Source: Pseudanabaena galeata CCNP1313 | GTDB taxonomy: Bacteria; Cyanobacteriota; Cyanobacteriia; Pseudanabaenales; Pseudanabaenaceae | Assembly: GCF_029910235.1 (NCBI RefSeq) | Contig: NZ_CP112874.1 | Location: 434,001-498,000 of the forward strand | Direction: 5' to 3' | DNA: 64,000 nucleotides | Part shown: positions 62,771-64,000 of the stretch, piece after piece | How the letters are laid out: every line of letters starts with the position of its first letter | How positions within the stretch are numbered: position 1 is the first letter of the stretch | The notes under the pieces: generated by a model | Seen by the model: the letters and a program-made list of their open reading frames with translations, nothing else | Database searches by the model: none | Told to the model about the DNA's origin: nothing | Position numbers and translations under genes: made by a program

Positions 62771-63533
62771 TACTTGTCCTTCGTTGCTTCCTGATCTGAT
62801 TTAACCATGCGATCGCTGCTTCGATACTCGTTACTTTTTCGCCTTCAGGCATGGCGGGACGCTGCACCATAATAATGGGAATTCCCAATTCCCTTGCGGC
62901 GACAATCTTGGCATAGGTAGCATTGCCGCCGCTATTTTTACTAACGATCGCCTGAATTCGATAGTCTCGCAATAATTGTCGTTCCTGCTCTAAACTAAAT
63001 GGTCCGCGATCAAGCAGTACCTTGCTATTGGGTAATTCTAGTTCGGGTGGATCGATCGAGCGCATTAGATACCAGATATGCGGGCTGATATGTGATCGCT
63101 GCAAAAAAGGCTCTAGTTGTTGTCTCCCTGATGTAATAAATACTCGATTTACCGATTCAGGAATAGACCTTGCGGCGGCTTCTACACTTTCTACTTCGAT
63201 CCAATTATCGCCATTTATTTTCTTCCATTGAGGACGAGTGAGCATTAGATAGGGAATATTAACTGAATGCGAAGCGATCGCGCCATTAATAGTTATTTGT
63301 CCCGCACAGGGATGGGTTGCATCAATGAGAACATCAATGGAATAGTCTTGTATATATCTAGCTAATCCTTCTGCGCCACCAAATCCACCAATACGAACTT
63401 GTCCAACTAGGGCGGCTGGCTTTTTAGTGCGGCCTGCGAGGGAGCTAATTACTTCTAATTTGGGATTAGTGGCGAGTTTTGCGGCGAGTTTCACGGCATC
63501 ACCCGTGCCACCCAAAATGAGAATTTTCTGCAT
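62754..63533 (-). CDS. cobK: Precorrin-6A/cobalt-precorrin-6A reductase
   Basis: 259 residues. MQKILILGGTGDAVKLAAKL is the NADPH-binding start; VLIDATHPCAGQITINGAIA, RVFITSGRQQLEPF and IQAIVSKNSGGNATYAKIVA are CobK/CbiJ motifs. It reduces the macrocycle in B12 (pseudocobalamin) synthesis. The last 11 or so codons (KQRRTSKNSNK) and the TGA are translated from the adjacent family-A element, so the native C-terminus has been replaced. Confidence 0.9.
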   Translation of the reverse strand: MQKILILGGTGDAVKLAAKLATNPKLEVISSLAGRTKKPAALVGQVRIGGFGGAEGLARYIQDYSIDVLIDATHPCAGQITINGAIASHSVNIPYLMLTRPQWKKINGDNWIEVESVEAAARSIPESVNRVFITSGRQQLEPFLQRSHISPHIWYLMRSIDPPELELPNSKVLLDRGPFSLEQERQLLRDYRIQAIVSKNSGGNATYAKIVAARELGIPIIMVQRPAMPEGEKVTSIEAAIAWLNQIRKQRRTSKNSNK

Positions 63534-63609
63534 AATTAGAAATATTTAGACATTGTAGTTTGCTGGTTGCTGAGTCCGCGAGCCATATGTTACAGCATTT
63601 ATTTAGTCT

Positions 63610-63653
63610 AGTAAGGTACAAAGGTTGGTTTCTACAAACCTTTGTACCTTACT
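63610..63653. repeat. Hairpin AGTAAGGTACAAAGGTT
   Basis: 17-nt perfect arms with a 10-nt loop. The flanks TTTAGTCTAG and the AGGTAC motif suggest a decayed family-D element. Confidence 0.75.
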
Positions 63654-63721
63654 GCGCCATAACCCTTTTCTCGACTGTACGCGATCGCCACTAGAAAGGA
63701 GTTTCAGTCAGTTTTGATTTC

Positions 63722-63832
63722 TATAGCAATGTAAGTTTTACTTAGGACATAAAACCCAAAAGATGAGTGGCGGCGCTTCGCACCGCCACTCATCTTTTGG
63801 GTTTTGATTTGTCCTATCTATCTCTTGCGTTC
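63722..63832. mobile_element. Family-A element, right tip missing
   Basis: TATAGCAATGTAAGTTTTAC at the left; GTGGCGGCGC-TTC-GCACCGCCAC core with one mismatch; it stops at CTCTTGCGTT without TATA. Confidence 0.83.
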
Positions 63833-63925
63833 AAAAGACACAATGACCACGCCATTTTATCTTTTGGTATAAAACTGTTAGGATCAAATGCATAAGTACT
63901 TTGAAATTTGAAACTGGTTACTGTC

Positions 63926-64000
63926 GTGGATGCGATCGCCATTAGCTCTCTTACTCTCAATATTGTTTTGGGATTATTTATCCTGATGTATATATTTCGG
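63926..64000 (+). CDS. Start of a membrane protein gene, possibly YggT family
   Basis: GTG 63926 opens a frame of 25 codons to the window edge: MDAIAISSLTLNIVLGLFIL followed by MYIFR. A membrane helix followed by a short basic turn fits the first segment of YggT-family proteins, but the part that would prove it is outside the window. Confidence 0.4.
   Translation, partial: MDAIAISSLTLNIVLGLFILMYIFR

Larger units (their letters stand above)
63534..63925. other. Gene-free spacer with two palindromic elements
   Basis: A hairpin at 63610-63653 and a family-A element at 63722-63832. From 63833 a degenerate GGTATA-type end follows. No gene. Confidence 0.6.

Overview
The window is chromosomal DNA from a cyanobacterium. 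The gene content shows this: an ndhC-ndhK-ndhJ operon, a heme oxygenase for bilin synthesis, a ferrochelatase with a C-terminal chlorophyll-binding-type helix, a cytochrome b6 cofactor-assembly (CCB) factor, a SLH/OprB iron-uptake porin, a cyanobacterial-style S10/spc ribosomal operon without S14 and L30, and very frequent HIP1-type GCGATCGC octamers. The AT-rich base composition and the density of palindromic inserts suggest a Pseudanabaena-like filamentous genus. That placement is inference.

Layout. 1-1.2 kb: 3'-truncated NlpC/P60 hydrolase and a PemK/MazF-type toxin-antitoxin pair. 1.4-4.1 kb: sigma-70-like protein, SPOR-domain membrane protein and a small membrane protein. 4.15-5.29 kb: complete IS4-family element with 9-bp target duplication, inserted in the end of an older palindromic element. 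6.0-7.4 kb: small secreted protein and prmA. 7.6-14.6 kb: a large two-partner-secretion adhesin broken by a frameshift, then a TPR-CHAT protein. 14.7-15.4 kb: a DUF1016 pseudogene interrupted by one miniature element nested in another. 15.8-17.2 kb: purS-purQ-sixA. 17.5-29.0 kb, minus strand: rplC through infA, 21 genes. 29.6-43.5 kb: housekeeping and orphan genes (acyltransferase, DUF309, GST, solute-binding lipoprotein, DUF928, double ComFB, pgl, asnS, guanine deaminase, RNase D-like). 43.5-45.1 kb: repeat island without a convincing gene. 45.1-51.2 kb: 461-residue orphan, alpha/beta hydrolase, porin and a second CHAT protein. 51.5-52.8 kb: tRNA-Ser(GGA), a wrecked hsdM and a 300-bp IS4 tail. 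52.8-60.2 kb: dut, a serine/threonine kinase with DUF4330, DUF2059, CCB factor, Uma2 and IS982-type remnants, ndhJ/K/C. 60.6-64.0 kb: heme oxygenase, hemH, cobK/cbiJ and the start of a YggT-like gene.

The most unusual feature is the set of short palindromic elements in most intergenic spaces. I can separate at least four families: A, about 116-118 bp with outer TATAGC ends and a GC-rich central hairpin; B, exactly 92 bp, three copies; C, 113 bp, two tandem hairpins, two full copies; and D, about 83-95 bp. They abut each other at TATA, carry compensatory arm changes, supply stop codons or C-terminal tails to neighbouring genes, occur inside the ribosomal operon, and one hairpin sits in-frame in the signal-peptide coding region of a CHAT protein. 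A second theme is an envelope/secretome group: the TPS adhesin, two CHAT proteins, a DUF928 protein and the porin.
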